DNA from: Vibrio sp. 10N.261.45.E2
GTDB taxonomy: Bacteria; Pseudomonadota; Gammaproteobacteria; Enterobacterales; Vibrionaceae
Direction: 5' to 3'
NCBI RefSeq assembly: GCF_002875705.1
Contig: NZ_MCZZ01000105.1
Location: 1-64,000 of the forward strand
Length of the DNA: 64,000 nt
The position numbers and the translations under genes are program-made. This document shows, piece by piece, positions 8,426-17,774 of the stretch; within the stretch, counting starts at the first letter, position 1; the number at the start of each line of letters is the position of its first letter. The notes below the pieces were generated by a model. It was not told the DNA's origin and ran no database searches. It worked only from the letters and a program-made list of their open reading frames with translations.

Positions 8426-9601
8426 ATGACTGACCGCTCAATTTCACTGGATGATATCCGCCTTCGCCTTAACGATTTAGACGACGAACTCCTGAAGTTA
8501 CTTTCGGAGCGTCGCAAGCTAAGTATCGAAGTTGCTAAAAGCAAGGTAGAGACATCAAAACCAGTTCGTGATGCCGTACGAGAGCAACAACTATTAGTTA
8601 AGCTGATCAACAACGGCAAAGATAAATACGAATTGGATGCGCAGTACATTACCAAGTTGTTTCACACCATCATTGAAGATTCCGTTTTACTGCAACAGTC
8701 ATACCTACAAAACCTAGCGAACCCGCAAAGCCGTAAACCATTGGCTCGCGTTGCGTTCTTAGGTTCTAAGGGATCGTACTCTCATCTAGCGAGCCGCGAA
8801 TACTTCAGCCGCAAGAATATGGAGTTGATTGAGCTAAACTGTAATCACTTCAAAGAAGTCGCATCAACAGTAGAATCTGGCCACGCTGATTACGGTGTGT
8901 TACCGATTGAGAACACTAGCTCAGGGTCAATTAACGAGGTCTACGACCTGCTACAGCATACGACTCTGTACATTGTTGGCGAACTTTCTCAACCGATTGA
9001 GCACTGCCTAGTGGCTAAGAGTGATATTCGTTTAGAAGACATCAAAACGCTCTATTCACACCCACAACCTCATCAACAATGCAGTGAATTCTTGAGCCGC
9101 CTTAAGGGTGTCACCCTAGAATCTTGCGCAAGCACCGCTGATGCAATGAAAAAAGTCAAAGAGTTGGGTGGTAATGATGTAGCTGCTATTGGTAACGCAT
9201 CGAGCGGCAAGCTTTATGGACTTCAGCCAATCCAAGGCAACATTGCAAACCAAACAGAGAACCACACTCGTTTCATTGTTGTAGCGCGCAAGCCTGTTGA
9301 AGTATCGGCTCAAATACCAGCGAAAACGACACTCATCATGTCAACTTCTCAGGAGGCGGGTTCTTTGGTAGAGACACTACTGATTCTCCAACGTTTGGGG
9401 ATCAACATGACCAAACTGGAATCTCGCCCTATCATGGGTAACCCTTGGGAAGAGATGTTCTATGTCGATTTAGAAGCACATCTGGATTCAGATAATATGC
9501 AGCAAGCGATAACAGAACTCACCGCTATTACTCGTCATCTGAAAGTACTAGGCTGCTACCCAAGTGAGAACATCAAAGCGACTCAAGTTAAATTGTCATA
9601 A
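8426..9601 (+). CDS. pheA: PheA, bifunctional chorismate mutase/prephenate dehydratase
   Basis: Converts chorismate to prephenate and then phenylpyruvate, the committed branch to phenylalanine. The AroQ chorismate mutase covers about residues 1-95 (RLRLNDLDDELLKLLSER). Prephenate dehydratase follows at about 105-285 (FLGSKGSYSHLA, PIENTSSGSI, the catalytic-type TRFIVV segment). A C-terminal ACT domain (about 297-390) has the ESRP motif that binds Phe for feedback inhibition. The 391-residue length is close to E. coli (386). Expression is controlled by pheL attenuation, and a long stem-loop follows the stop. Confidence 0.97.
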   Translation: MTDRSISLDDIRLRLNDLDDELLKLLSERRKLSIEVAKSKVETSKPVRDAVREQQLLVKLINNGKDKYELDAQYITKLFHTIIEDSVLLQQSYLQNLANPQSRKPLARVAFLGSKGSYSHLASREYFSRKNMELIELNCNHFKEVASTVESGHADYGVLPIENTSSGSINEVYDLLQHTTLYIVGELSQPIEHCLVAKSDIRLEDIKTLYSHPQPHQQCSEFLSRLKGVTLESCASTADAMKKVKELGGNDVAAIGNASSGKLYGLQPIQGNIANQTENHTRFIVVARKPVEVSAQIPAKTTLIMSTSQEAGSLVETLLILQRLGINMTKLESRPIMGNPWEEMFYVDLEAHLDSDNMQQAITELTAITRHLKVLGCYPSENIKATQVKLS

Positions 9602-9631
9602 CTGAGAGCGAGTACCCGCTTTTAGCTAACA

Positions 9632-9664
9632 TAAGTATTTGGCCTACAGTAGGCCAAATACTTA
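9632..9664. terminator. 14-bp stem-loop after pheA
   Basis: A perfect 14-bp stem around loop ACAGT (9646-9650), 30 bases past the pheA stop. The T-run is short (CTTAAAT), so termination is probable but not certain. The core GGCCTACAGTAGGCC recurs, nearly unchanged, at 18846-18859. Confidence 0.65.
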
Positions 9665-9935
9665 AATCACCCTCTAGCCGATTACTGTTCTCGCGAAGAA
9701 AACTCCCCCTAGCATGCCTGAGACACAATTAACTTACTTTCACACATTAGGTACGCCTACTCCCTCCACTGCTTCAGCCTTTCTAACTAAAAACTCATTA
9801 GTAGCTTTTTAATCAATAAAGACAAAACCTTACCCCCTTCACAGGAAATCATCGAACTAAGTGTAATAAATAGCGAGTAAGCATTAAGTAACATAAACTT
9901 ATGCGCTTAATTTATAAATAGTGTTGTCATTAACT
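9665..9935. other. non-coding stretch before the GGDEF/EAL gene
   Basis: About 270 bases with no open frame or RNA that I can support. It is A/T-rich towards the right end. I find no convincing promoter or strong ribosome-binding site. Confidence 0.4.
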
Positions 9936-12314
9936 ATGAAGCTAAGTACGAAAATCTTACTACTGATAACCCCCGTGATACTGATCAGTACCGTGGCTTC
10001 TAGCTATATTATTTATTCGACGCAGAAAAGCAGCTTCATCAAACGCGAAGACAACGCACTTCAGTTGAGCATGGAGAAACTAGCTGGATACTTTCGTCAA
10101 TCTCGTTCGTTTCTCAATAGCTACTCTTACACCTTGACCCAAAGTGACATGGTGAAACGCTATTTTCTCACTGACCAAAATCTATCTCGCGATCTTGAAC
10201 TGGTCAGTAACCTTCGAGAAGCCATACATTTCCTACAAGATGACGATGAAAGCTATACGGGTTTAGCCCTTCTTAATGGTGACCGAAAACTGCGTTATTA
10301 CGTGGATAATAGTAACGATTCACGCACTCAAATTGACCGTAAAATATTGGAGTATGTTGACCAGCATTATCAAGACACCTTAGCCACATCAAGTACTAAC
10401 TATATTCAAAATTCCCAAGGCGAAGGGATGCTGGTGCACTATGAAAAAGTAGACAGAAAAGCGATTTTCCCAACCATTAGCAATCAACCCGACGATGTGT
10501 TCTTTGTTGTTGTCTCTGTTTCTCTCGACAAGTTTAATGCGCTAAGAAAGCAGATAGAGTTCGACTACCAAACCAGCTTGTTCTTCACATCAATAGCGGT
10601 TTCTCTAGAAAATGGTGTCACCCACTCAGTTAAGCTTGCACCAGAACTTTACGCCACGGTCGATCCGGCACAATTCCTGTTGGAAAACAAGCTCGACTCC
10701 ATTTGGAACAAGCTGAGTTTGTCGTTTGTACTGTCTGCTTTTGTGACTGTCGCTCTGCTACTCATGCTTCTGTCTCGCACTGTAATTTCTCCAATAACAC
10801 GGCTCGATCGACAGCTACAACAAGTAGAAAAAAAACAGCGTAAGAATATCGAGCGCTTGGGCACTCGTGATGAACTTGGCCGCCTATCACAGCGGTTTTA
10901 TGACATGTACCAAGAGCTAGATAACACTTACCAGCAAACCAAACTTTTGGCTGAGAATGATCAGTTGACCCAAATAGCCAATAGGCATCAGTTTCAAACT
11001 TTCGTTCAACAATCGTTGCCAAAACCGAGTTCGAATACCGAAACCTGGGTTCTCTATTTTGACTTAGATAACTTCAAGTTTGTGAATGACAAGTACGGAC
11101 ATCAAATCGGCGACTCGATTTTGGTCTCTTTTGCTCAGCGTATTTCAGATATTTGTCGTCACTATAAAACGGAATTCGACGCTCATTGTATGCCTGCACG
11201 GCTTTCTGGTGACGAGTTCGTTGTCTACATTAATGCTTCTAGTCGTCGAGGAAACATTGCGCATCGATTCTCGAATGATTTACTCACTCCACTACAAAAA
11301 GGCTTTGTGACCGAGTCAGGAAGTTTTCCGATCACGGTTAGTATTGGTATTGCGACCTACCCAAATGATGGTGATTCGATCGAGAAGCTACTGTCGAACG
11401 CCGACACCGCGATGTACCAAGCTAAGCGTGCCGGTAAAAACCAATTCGCCGACTATTCACGAGATTTAGACAAAGCCATACAGCGACAGGCAGACATTGA
11501 ACGTGCGCTTAGAGACAAGAACTTTGATGATGAATTCAAACTCGTTTATATGCCCTACATGGATTCAACTGGGGCTGATGTTATTGGCGTTGAGGTGTTA
11601 TTACGTTGGAATTCCAAGCAACTTGGTTTGGTTCCACCCGATGAATTCATTCCCATTGCAGAACAAACCGGGCTGTTCGAGCATGTTGACCGCTGGGTAA
11701 TACAGAGTGCGTTTGCTTCATTCCACCGACTTCAGGCTCAATTTGATCACTCAATTCAATTGTCGATCAACTTATCCTCTGCTGGTATTGAAACGACTCA
11801 TCTTGCCGATTTCATCAAAGAACACGCGGAGTTAAATCGAATCCCACCAAGCCTGATCGATTTTGAAATCACTGAAACCTTTTATTCAAATTCAGAAGGC
11901 TTCCCACTGCTAAACGAACTGTCATGCATGGGCTACCGTCTAGCAATTGATGATTTTGGTTCTGGTTACACCTCTATCACTCAACTGGTGCAGTATCCAA
12001 CTCAGAAAATTAAATTGGATAAAGCATTTTTGGATACCTTGATTGAAACCAATAACCAGAACATCGTAAAACCGGTTATCGGGTTATGTCATGCTCAGGG
12101 GAAAAAGGTCACTGCCGAAGGGATCGAAACTCAAGGCATGCACCAGTGGTTACAGGATGCACAGTGCGATATGCTGCAAGGCTATTACTTTGGTAAACCT
12201 ATGCCATTAGAAGAGCTGAGTGAATGGTACCGACAACATAAACTCAACCTAATCGACAACAAAAAGAATCCGACACATGAAATCTGTAATCATCGCATCG
12301 CTGAACCCAGCTAA
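9936..12314 (+). CDS. membrane GGDEF-EAL protein (c-di-GMP turnover)
   Basis: Inner-membrane protein expected to make and/or degrade cyclic di-GMP. TM1 (about residues 8-28) and TM2 (about 265-285) enclose a roughly 235-residue periplasmic sensor region, followed by a HAMP-like segment (RTVISPITRLDRQLQ). The GGDEF domain (about 330-495) has the signature SGDEF in ARLSGDEFVV. The EAL domain (about 510-770) has EVLLRW in place of EALLRW, but keeps the DDFGSGYTS loop and KLDKAFL. No RxxD inhibitory site is visible before SGDEF. The start is the ATG at 9936; the open frame has a GTG five codons earlier. Its 3' end overlaps yjjX by 38 bases. Whether it is mainly a cyclase or a phosphodiesterase cannot be told. 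Confidence 0.92.
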   Translation: MKLSTKILLLITPVILISTVASSYIIYSTQKSSFIKREDNALQLSMEKLAGYFRQSRSFLNSYSYTLTQSDMVKRYFLTDQNLSRDLELVSNLREAIHFLQDDDESYTGLALLNGDRKLRYYVDNSNDSRTQIDRKILEYVDQHYQDTLATSSTNYIQNSQGEGMLVHYEKVDRKAIFPTISNQPDDVFFVVVSVSLDKFNALRKQIEFDYQTSLFFTSIAVSLENGVTHSVKLAPELYATVDPAQFLLENKLDSIWNKLSLSFVLSAFVTVALLLMLLSRTVISPITRLDRQLQQVEKKQRKNIERLGTRDELGRLSQRFYDMYQELDNTYQQTKLLAENDQLTQIANRHQFQTFVQQSLPKPSSNTETWVLYFDLDNFKFVNDKYGHQIGDSILVSFAQRISDICRHYKTEFDAHCMPARLSGDEFVVYINASSRRGNIAHRFSNDLLTPLQKGFVTESGSFPITVSIGIATYPNDGDSIEKLLSNADTAMYQAKRAGKNQFADYSRDLDKAIQRQADIERALRDKNFDDEFKLVYMPYMDSTGADVIGVEVLLRWNSKQLGLVPPDEFIPIAEQTGLFEHVDRWVIQSAFASFHRLQAQFDHSIQLSINLSSAGIETTHLADFIKEHAELNRIPPSLIDFEITETFYSNSEGFPLLNELSCMGYRLAIDDFGSGYTSITQLVQYPTQKIKLDKAFLDTLIETNNQNIVKPVIGLCHAQGKKVTAEGIETQGMHQWLQDAQCDMLQGYYFGKPMPLEELSEWYRQHKLNLIDNKKNPTHEICNHRIAEPS

Positions 12315-12798
12315 AATTAACGCCGTTAAAAGTGCGTTCTTATCTGCTTTTCCTGATACTGAATTTAATTTCAAAGGCATCAGCGTCCCGAGTGGTGTTG
12401 CAGACCAACCAATGAGCAATAATGAAACCTATCAAGGTGCCGTAAATCGTGTTTACAACGCAGCTCAGGCTCAGCCCGGTGCAGACTTCTATGTTGGTCT
12501 AGAAGCGGGAATAGAAACAAACGTCACTTTTGCTTGGATGGTGATCGAAGCGAATGGTCAACGTGGAGAGTCTCGTTCTGCAAGCCTGATGCTGCCACCA
12601 GCCGTGCTTGAGAAGTTAGAGCATGCAAACGAGCTAGGCGATGTAATGGATGAGGTGTTTGGTACCGACAATATCAAACAAAAAGGTGGGGCAATTGGCC
12701 TACTGACACATAATCAACTGTCACGCAGTTCTGTCTACCATCAGGCTTTAATTTTAGCGCTGATCCCATTTGTGAATCCTGAGCACTTTCCTGTTTAA
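12277..12798 (+). CDS. yjjX: YjjX, inosine/xanthosine triphosphatase
   Basis: House-cleaning NTPase that hydrolyses ITP/XTP (and damaged nucleotides) to keep them out of nucleic acids. It begins SVIIASLNPAKINAVKSAF, the typical N-terminal nucleotide-binding segment of the family, and contains GVADQPMSNNET and GLEAGIE motifs. The 173-residue length is close to E. coli (170). The ATG lies inside the end of the preceding c-di-GMP gene, suggesting translational coupling. It converges with trpR across a shared terminator, the neighbour pair known from E. coli. Confidence 0.93.
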   Translation: MKSVIIASLNPAKINAVKSAFLSAFPDTEFNFKGISVPSGVADQPMSNNETYQGAVNRVYNAAQAQPGADFYVGLEAGIETNVTFAWMVIEANGQRGESRSASLMLPPAVLEKLEHANELGDVMDEVFGTDNIKQKGGAIGLLTHNQLSRSSVYHQALILALIPFVNPEHFPV

Positions 12799-12842
12799 TA
12801 CTTGGTTAACCTTCGAAAGATTCAGAGAACAATCCTCAGAAA

Positions 12843-12875
12843 CAAAAAACGCTAACATTCCGTTAGCGTTTTTTA
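12843..12875. terminator. bidirectional terminator between yjjX and trpR
   Basis: Stem CGCTAAC/GTTAGCG (12850-12856 and 12862-12868) flanked by A6 and T6, serving both convergent genes. Confidence 0.92.
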
Positions 12876-12918
12876 TCGAGTTCGTATTCGCACTATTCAG
12901 TGATAGTTTAACTTGTTA

Positions 12919-13212
12919 TTACTTTAGCAATAGGTCGGCAATCACGGCTTTCTCTTGTTCCGATTTGGCTTTTAGCTCATTTGAGCCTCGAGTTATCGTC
13001 GCGACACCTACTCCTAGCATTTGACTCACCTGTCGTTGAGACATATCGCCTTTCATCAACTCACAGAAAATATTAATTCGAGCAACCAGAGCATCTCGCT
13101 CATCGGGTGTCATCATCATAGTCAACAACAGTTCGTGCTGATCTTTTTCGACAGCCGTCTTTACCAAGTCCATCAGTTGTTGCCAATTATCATATTCAGG
13201 TTGTGGTGCCAT
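12919..13212 (-). CDS. trpR: TrpR, tryptophan repressor
   Basis: DNA-binding repressor that uses tryptophan as co-repressor to control trp biosynthetic genes. The 97 residues contain the dimer core (LLLTMMMTPDERDALVARI) and the helix-turn-helix with MSQRQVSQMLGVGVATITRGSNEL, close to the E. coli recognition region. It lies downstream of slt and converges on yjjX, as in E. coli. I looked for an autoregulatory operator like ACTAGTTAACTAGT upstream and did not find a clear one. Confidence 0.96.
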   Translation of the reverse strand: MAPQPEYDNWQQLMDLVKTAVEKDQHELLLTMMMTPDERDALVARINIFCELMKGDMSQRQVSQMLGVGVATITRGSNELKAKSEQEKAVIADLLLK

Positions 13213-13308
13213 ATCTCTACACTTACTTTTAAATTCTGACTTTAAAGAATCGCTTAACGATTGAAAGCGTTGAACACTTTATACCGAAACACTTGATGTG
13301 ATCCAATG

Positions 13309-13352
13309 TAAAAAGGCAGTAAGTGGAAATGGTTCGCACTCACTGCCTTTCA
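13309..13352 (-). terminator. slt terminator
   Basis: On the minus strand, a long stem with arms AAAGGCAGT (13342-13350 complement) and ACTGCCTTT (13312-13320 complement) ends in T5. The inner arms add further pairs after one mismatch. It separates slt from trpR. Confidence 0.8.
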
Positions 13353-13384
13353 TATTACTCAGCTTAGGGCAAAATGCCGAAACT

Positions 13385-15334
13385 TTAGTATTTCATTTTT
13401 GCCTCATGGGGAGCTAAAAACGTTTCCTGCTCACCCAAGATATCTCGATAGTAAGTCTCAAACATCAAGATATTCTGAACGTAGCCACGAGTCTCTTTGA
13501 ATGGGATCATTTCGATAAAAGCATACGCGTCTAGCTTTTCATCACTGCGTGAACGCCACTGCTTCACACGACTAGGCCCCGCATTATAAGCAGCAAATGC
13601 AAAGATACGGTTATCATCATATTGAGCGAGCAAGCCATCTAAATAGTGGCTACCAATTTCAATATTTTTACCAACTTCATAAAGGTCATCGCTGCCTTGA
13701 TACTTAATCTTGTGTTTTTTAGCAGTATATTGAGCCGTCTTTGGCATGATTTGCATGATGCCTCGCGCACCAACAGGAGAGCGGGCCTCTGAGTCCATTG
13801 CACTCTCTTGCCTTGCCAAAGACATTAAGGTGATTGGATCAATATCATGCTTTTCGGCGTAGAAGTTAAACCACCACTTATGAGCAACAGGGAAACGTAA
13901 AGCTATGTTGTCCCACATCTTCGCTGAGATACTTGCCGTTACCGTAAAGTGATTCCAACGCTGTGTCGCAGCATAAGCTGCAAGCATCGCTTTTTGGTCT
14001 TTGTCTGCATTGGTTAATAACCAACGCCACTCACTCTTCGCGGCTGCAATTTTATCTCGCTCAATCAACTCACTGATTCGAACCAAAGAAGAAGAGAATG
14101 GTTTCACAATCTCAGCATTGTACTTCAGTGTCGACGTTGGATAGTGGACAGGCTTACCCAACTGTTTAGCCGCTGCCACACTGTAAAAATTACGCTGCCC
14201 CAAAATGTCTGACAGTCTCTTATTGCCTTTGGTAGTATCGCCCAACGCTATCTCAGCTCTGCCCTGCCAATATTGCCAACGCAGTGAGGACTGATGTTTA
14301 TCATCTAAGCGTGCAATCCACTCTTTCAACCCCGTCCAATCGGCATGCTGAATCGCCAAACGAGCGCGTCGCTCAAGAAGCACTTGCTTTGATGAACTCG
14401 CGAGCATTTGGTCTCGCCATACCATCAACTCTTCAGAATCCGTGTTGATCAAACGAAATGTTAGATAATCGGCTAGCTCTTGAGATTTCTCTTTCGAGAA
14501 TTTCTGAGCCTTGATGACACCATCAAATACCTCTTGAGCACTGCTTGCTGATTTTCTTGCTAGTTTTTTAAAGGCCAATTCAGTTTGGGTTTGGTAAAAA
14601 TCATTAACCGAATTTTCTTTCGCAAATTCGAGCACGTTTTCAGGCTTGTTATACAACACCTTCATTCGGTTAGCTTTGGCAATTGGCTCATCATGATCTA
14701 ATTGCTTAATCAGGTAAGCCATCAACTTGCCGTTTCGCTTCTCAAATGCCAATAGCATCCGATCAAGTATGAGTTTATCCGTTCTTAAACCTGCTTCATT
14801 CCAACTTTCAAAAAGCGGATCGCAACTATCATCAATTCCATCACCACTTAACCAAAGCTGCTTCGCACCTTTGAATGCGAGATCTTGGTTTCCTTGCTCA
14901 TAGTTCGCTCGGTAATAAATACATTGGTACTTTTCACCCACAGGCTCTTTGGTCTGAAACTCAAGGATGGTCTTCCACTGTTTTTGAGAAGCTAATGAAT
15001 CCAAATAAGGCGCACGCATTCGATTAGAAAATGGCAGTGCTTTATTCTCTTCAATGAAAGCATCGACCTCAGCAGGTGTTCGCTCGCCTAAGCCTAATAA
15101 GAAGGCGCGATAATCAGTATAAGGTGTTAAAGGGTATGTTTGAATTTTGTTACGTAACGCTGAATAAGCTTCTAGATCACGGTTGTCTAAAACCTCTTGC
15201 GCTCTATCATAAACATCACGCTGCATTTCAAGCTCGGAGGCATTGCTAGCCATAGCCATCGGAGCCGGTGAAAATGAAGACAAAATAGCTGATGCAGCCA
15301 CAGCTATTTTCGTATTACCAATGCGGAAAAACAT
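13385..15334 (-). CDS. slt: Slt70-type soluble lytic murein transglycosylase
   Basis: Periplasmic enzyme that cleaves MurNAc-GlcNAc bonds with 1,6-anhydro product formation. After a signal peptide (about 1-30, ending PAPMAMAS) a long alpha-superhelical U/L domain is followed by the SLT domain at about 490-640. This has the catalytic Glu in ARQESAMD, GARGIMQIMP and AYNAGPSRV. The open frame extends to 15391, but AAGGA eight bases upstream supports the ATG at 15334, giving 649 residues (E. coli 645). It is divergent from ettA, with trpR downstream, as in enterobacteria. Its 1,6-anhydro products are the substrates of NagZ, AnmK and MurQ encoded further right. Confidence 0.96.
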   Translation of the reverse strand: MFFRIGNTKIAVAASAILSSFSPAPMAMASNASELEMQRDVYDRAQEVLDNRDLEAYSALRNKIQTYPLTPYTDYRAFLLGLGERTPAEVDAFIEENKALPFSNRMRAPYLDSLASQKQWKTILEFQTKEPVGEKYQCIYYRANYEQGNQDLAFKGAKQLWLSGDGIDDSCDPLFESWNEAGLRTDKLILDRMLLAFEKRNGKLMAYLIKQLDHDEPIAKANRMKVLYNKPENVLEFAKENSVNDFYQTQTELAFKKLARKSASSAQEVFDGVIKAQKFSKEKSQELADYLTFRLINTDSEELMVWRDQMLASSSKQVLLERRARLAIQHADWTGLKEWIARLDDKHQSSLRWQYWQGRAEIALGDTTKGNKRLSDILGQRNFYSVAAAKQLGKPVHYPTSTLKYNAEIVKPFSSSLVRISELIERDKIAAAKSEWRWLLTNADKDQKAMLAAYAATQRWNHFTVTASISAKMWDNIALRFPVAHKWWFNFYAEKHDIDPITLMSLARQESAMDSEARSPVGARGIMQIMPKTAQYTAKKHKIKYQGSDDLYEVGKNIEIGSHYLDGLLAQYDDNRIFAFAAYNAGPSRVKQWRSRSDEKLDAYAFIEMIPFKETRGYVQNILMFETYYRDILGEQETFLAPHEAKMKY

Positions 15335-15597
15335 TCGCTCTTTCCTTAGTGCGTGTATAAATACGTGAAGTCTATTTACGCCCGACATCACAGTAAATGT
15401 AAAGGATTTGAGTGTAAATATTATTAATATTTAACACTTCGCCTCAGAAGCCTATTAAATATAGTTTTAATGACCAATGTGACAATAATAGGTAAGGATT
15501 AGTTCAAGAGTGGCTTTTCTGTCCTAGGAGTAACATCTTTGAGGATATTGGTATAAAATAGCAGACAATTTTGAACAATAATTAGGATCGATCGGCA

Positions 15598-17265
15598 ATG
15601 GCTGAATACGTATATACCATGTCTCGGGTGAGCAAAACTGTTCCACCTAAGCGTCAAATTCTTAAAGACATTTCTCTTAGCTTTTTTCCTGGCGCTAAAA
15701 TCGGTGTTTTGGGTCTAAATGGTTCAGGTAAATCTACCCTACTACGTATCATGGCTGGTATTGATACTGATATTGATGGTGAAGCACGTGCACAACAAGG
15801 TCTTAAAGTAGGTTACCTACCACAAGAACCTGTACTAGACGAATCAAAAACTGTTCGTGAAATCGTAGAAGAAGCGGTTTCTGACGTTGCTGACGCACTT
15901 AAGCGTATCGATGCGGTTTACGCCGCGTACGCTGAACCAGATGCAGACTTCGATGCACTTGCAAAAGAGCAAGGTGAACTGGAAGCACTGATTCAAGCAA
16001 AAGACGGCCACAACCTAGAAACAGCTCTAGAGCGTGCTGCTGATGCACTTCGTCTTCCTGAATGGGATGCGAAAATTGAATTCCTATCAGGTGGTGAGCG
16101 TCGTCGTGTTGCTATCTGTCGTCTACTTCTTGAAAAGCCAGACATGCTGCTTCTTGATGAACCAACCAACCACTTGGATGCAGAATCAGTAGCGTGGCTT
16201 GAGCACTTCCTAGTTGATTACAGTGGTACTGTTGTGGCGATTACCCACGACCGTTACTTCCTAGACAACGCAGCTGGCTGGATTCTAGAACTTGACCGTG
16301 GTGAAGGTATCCCATGGGAAGGTAACTACACGTCTTGGCTAGAGCAAAAAGACGAGCGTCTTAAGCAAGAAAAAGCAGGCGAAAGCGCACGTCAAAAGAC
16401 TATCGAGAAAGAACTTGAATGGGTTCGTCAAAATCCTAAAGGCCGTCAAGCTAAGTCTAAAGCTCGTATGGCTCGTTTTGAAGAACTGACGACTGGTCAA
16501 TACCAGAAGCGTAACGAAACTAACGAACTGTTCATCCCGCCAGGTGAGCGTCTAGGTGACAAAGTTCTTGAAGTGAACAACCTGACTAAATCGTTTGGTG
16601 ATCGCGTTCTTATCGACAACCTATCGTTCAGCATGCCTAAGGGCGCTATCGTTGGTATCGTCGGTGCCAACGGTGCAGGTAAATCAACACTGTTCAAGAT
16701 GCTAAGCGGTGCAGAACAGCCAGATTCAGGTTCAGTTGTACTAGGCGAGACTGTTAAGCTTGCTTCTGTTGATCAGTTCCGTGACAGCATGGACGACACT
16801 AAGACAGTATTCCAAGAGATCTCTGAAGGCGCTGATATCATTAAGATCAACAACTTCGAAATCCCTGCGCGTGCTTACTGTTCTCGCTTCAACTTTAAAG
16901 GCAACGACCAACAGAAGATCATCGGTGAGCTTTCTGGTGGTGAACGTAACCGTGTTCACTTAGCTAAACTGCTAAAAGCGGGCGGCAACGTACTGCTACT
17001 CGATGAACCTACCAACGACCTTGACGTTGAAACACTGCGTGCTCTTGAAGAAGCACTGCTTGAATTCCCAGGCTGTGCAATGGTTATCTCGCATGACCGT
17101 TGGTTCCTAGACCGCATTGCGACCCATATCTTAGACTACCGTGATGAAGGTCAAGTTAACTTCTACGAAGGTAACTATACTGAGTACACTGAGTGGCTTA
17201 AGCAGACTCTAGGCGCACAAGCGGCAGAACCGCACCGTATCAAGTACAAGCGTATCGCTAAGTAA
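15598..17265 (+). CDS. ettA: EttA, energy-dependent translational throttle (ABC-F)
   Basis: Cytoplasmic ABC-F ATPase that binds the ribosomal E site and gates the first elongation steps according to ATP/ADP level. The 555-residue length equals E. coli EttA. Two ATP-binding cassettes each have Walker A (GLNGSGKST at about 39-47 and GANGAGKST at about 358-366) and signature sequences LSGGERRR and LSGGERNR. Walker B is MLLLDEPTNHLD in the first and LLLDEPTNDLD in the second. There is no membrane domain. The arm/P-site tRNA interaction motif region lies around 95-140. Codon use is strongly biased, as for a highly expressed gene. Confidence 0.97.
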   Translation: MAEYVYTMSRVSKTVPPKRQILKDISLSFFPGAKIGVLGLNGSGKSTLLRIMAGIDTDIDGEARAQQGLKVGYLPQEPVLDESKTVREIVEEAVSDVADALKRIDAVYAAYAEPDADFDALAKEQGELEALIQAKDGHNLETALERAADALRLPEWDAKIEFLSGGERRRVAICRLLLEKPDMLLLDEPTNHLDAESVAWLEHFLVDYSGTVVAITHDRYFLDNAAGWILELDRGEGIPWEGNYTSWLEQKDERLKQEKAGESARQKTIEKELEWVRQNPKGRQAKSKARMARFEELTTGQYQKRNETNELFIPPGERLGDKVLEVNNLTKSFGDRVLIDNLSFSMPKGAIVGIVGANGAGKSTLFKMLSGAEQPDSGSVVLGETVKLASVDQFRDSMDDTKTVFQEISEGADIIKINNFEIPARAYCSRFNFKGNDQQKIIGELSGGERNRVHLAKLLKAGGNVLLLDEPTNDLDVETLRALEEALLEFPGCAMVISHDRWFLDRIATHILDYRDEGQVNFYEGNYTEYTEWLKQTLGAQAAEPHRIKYKRIAK

Positions 17266-17283
17266 ATAAGCTTGTATTTTGAA

Positions 17284-17310
17284 CAAAGGCCGCGATAATA
17301 GCGGCCTTTG
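17284..17310 (+). terminator. ettA terminator-like hairpin
   Basis: Ten-bp stem CAAAGGCCGC/GCGGCCTTTG around GATAATA, 18 bases after the ettA stop. The following T-run is weak (ATATATCT), so some read-through into the PilZ gene is possible. Confidence 0.65.
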
Positions 17311-17355
17311 ATATATCTGGCTTACGTGTTATGCATCGATATAGAGAGATTACTT

Positions 17356-17724
17356 ATGGTTGAAAGACGTCAATTTTCACGAGTTATTTATCAAGTCCCG
17401 ACTGAGATCTCACAAGGACAAGTAAATGTATCAGGCTCAGTGCAAGACTTATCACTCCATGGTTTACTCGTTCAATGCAATGAATCAAAACAACTTAGCC
17501 ATGATGCCCCTGTTCAGGTGAGCTTTAAGCTCGAAAACAGCGATATCAATATTCAGTTAGAAGCAACGATAGTCTCTACCATCAATACCTCAATGCGTTT
17601 ACGCATAGAGCATTTAGATATTGATAGTATTAGCCACCTTAAGCGCCTTGTGGAGCTTAACGTTGGCGACGATGAACTGCTTTATAGAGAGATTGAACAC
17701 CTTACCGATTTAGGTAGTGAGTGA
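17356..17724 (+). CDS. PilZ-domain c-di-GMP-binding protein
   Basis: A 122-residue single-domain PilZ protein. Both ligand motifs are present: RRQFSR (RxxxR) at residues 4-9 and DLSLHGLLV (D/NxSxxG) at about 35. It is therefore expected to bind cyclic di-GMP. The longest frame starts at 17308, but the ATG at 17356 is preceded by an AGAGAG purine run and starts immediately before the RxxxR motif. It lies 50 bases upstream of the M23 peptidase gene and could be co-transcribed with it. Partner and phenotype are unknown. Confidence 0.88.
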   Translation: MVERRQFSRVIYQVPTEISQGQVNVSGSVQDLSLHGLLVQCNESKQLSHDAPVQVSFKLENSDINIQLEATIVSTINTSMRLRIEHLDIDSISHLKRLVELNVGDDELLYREIEHLTDLGSE

Positions 17725-17774
17725 TGTCTCCGTTACCCTTTTTTCTATTAGAAGCATTTAGTTAATACAGAACC

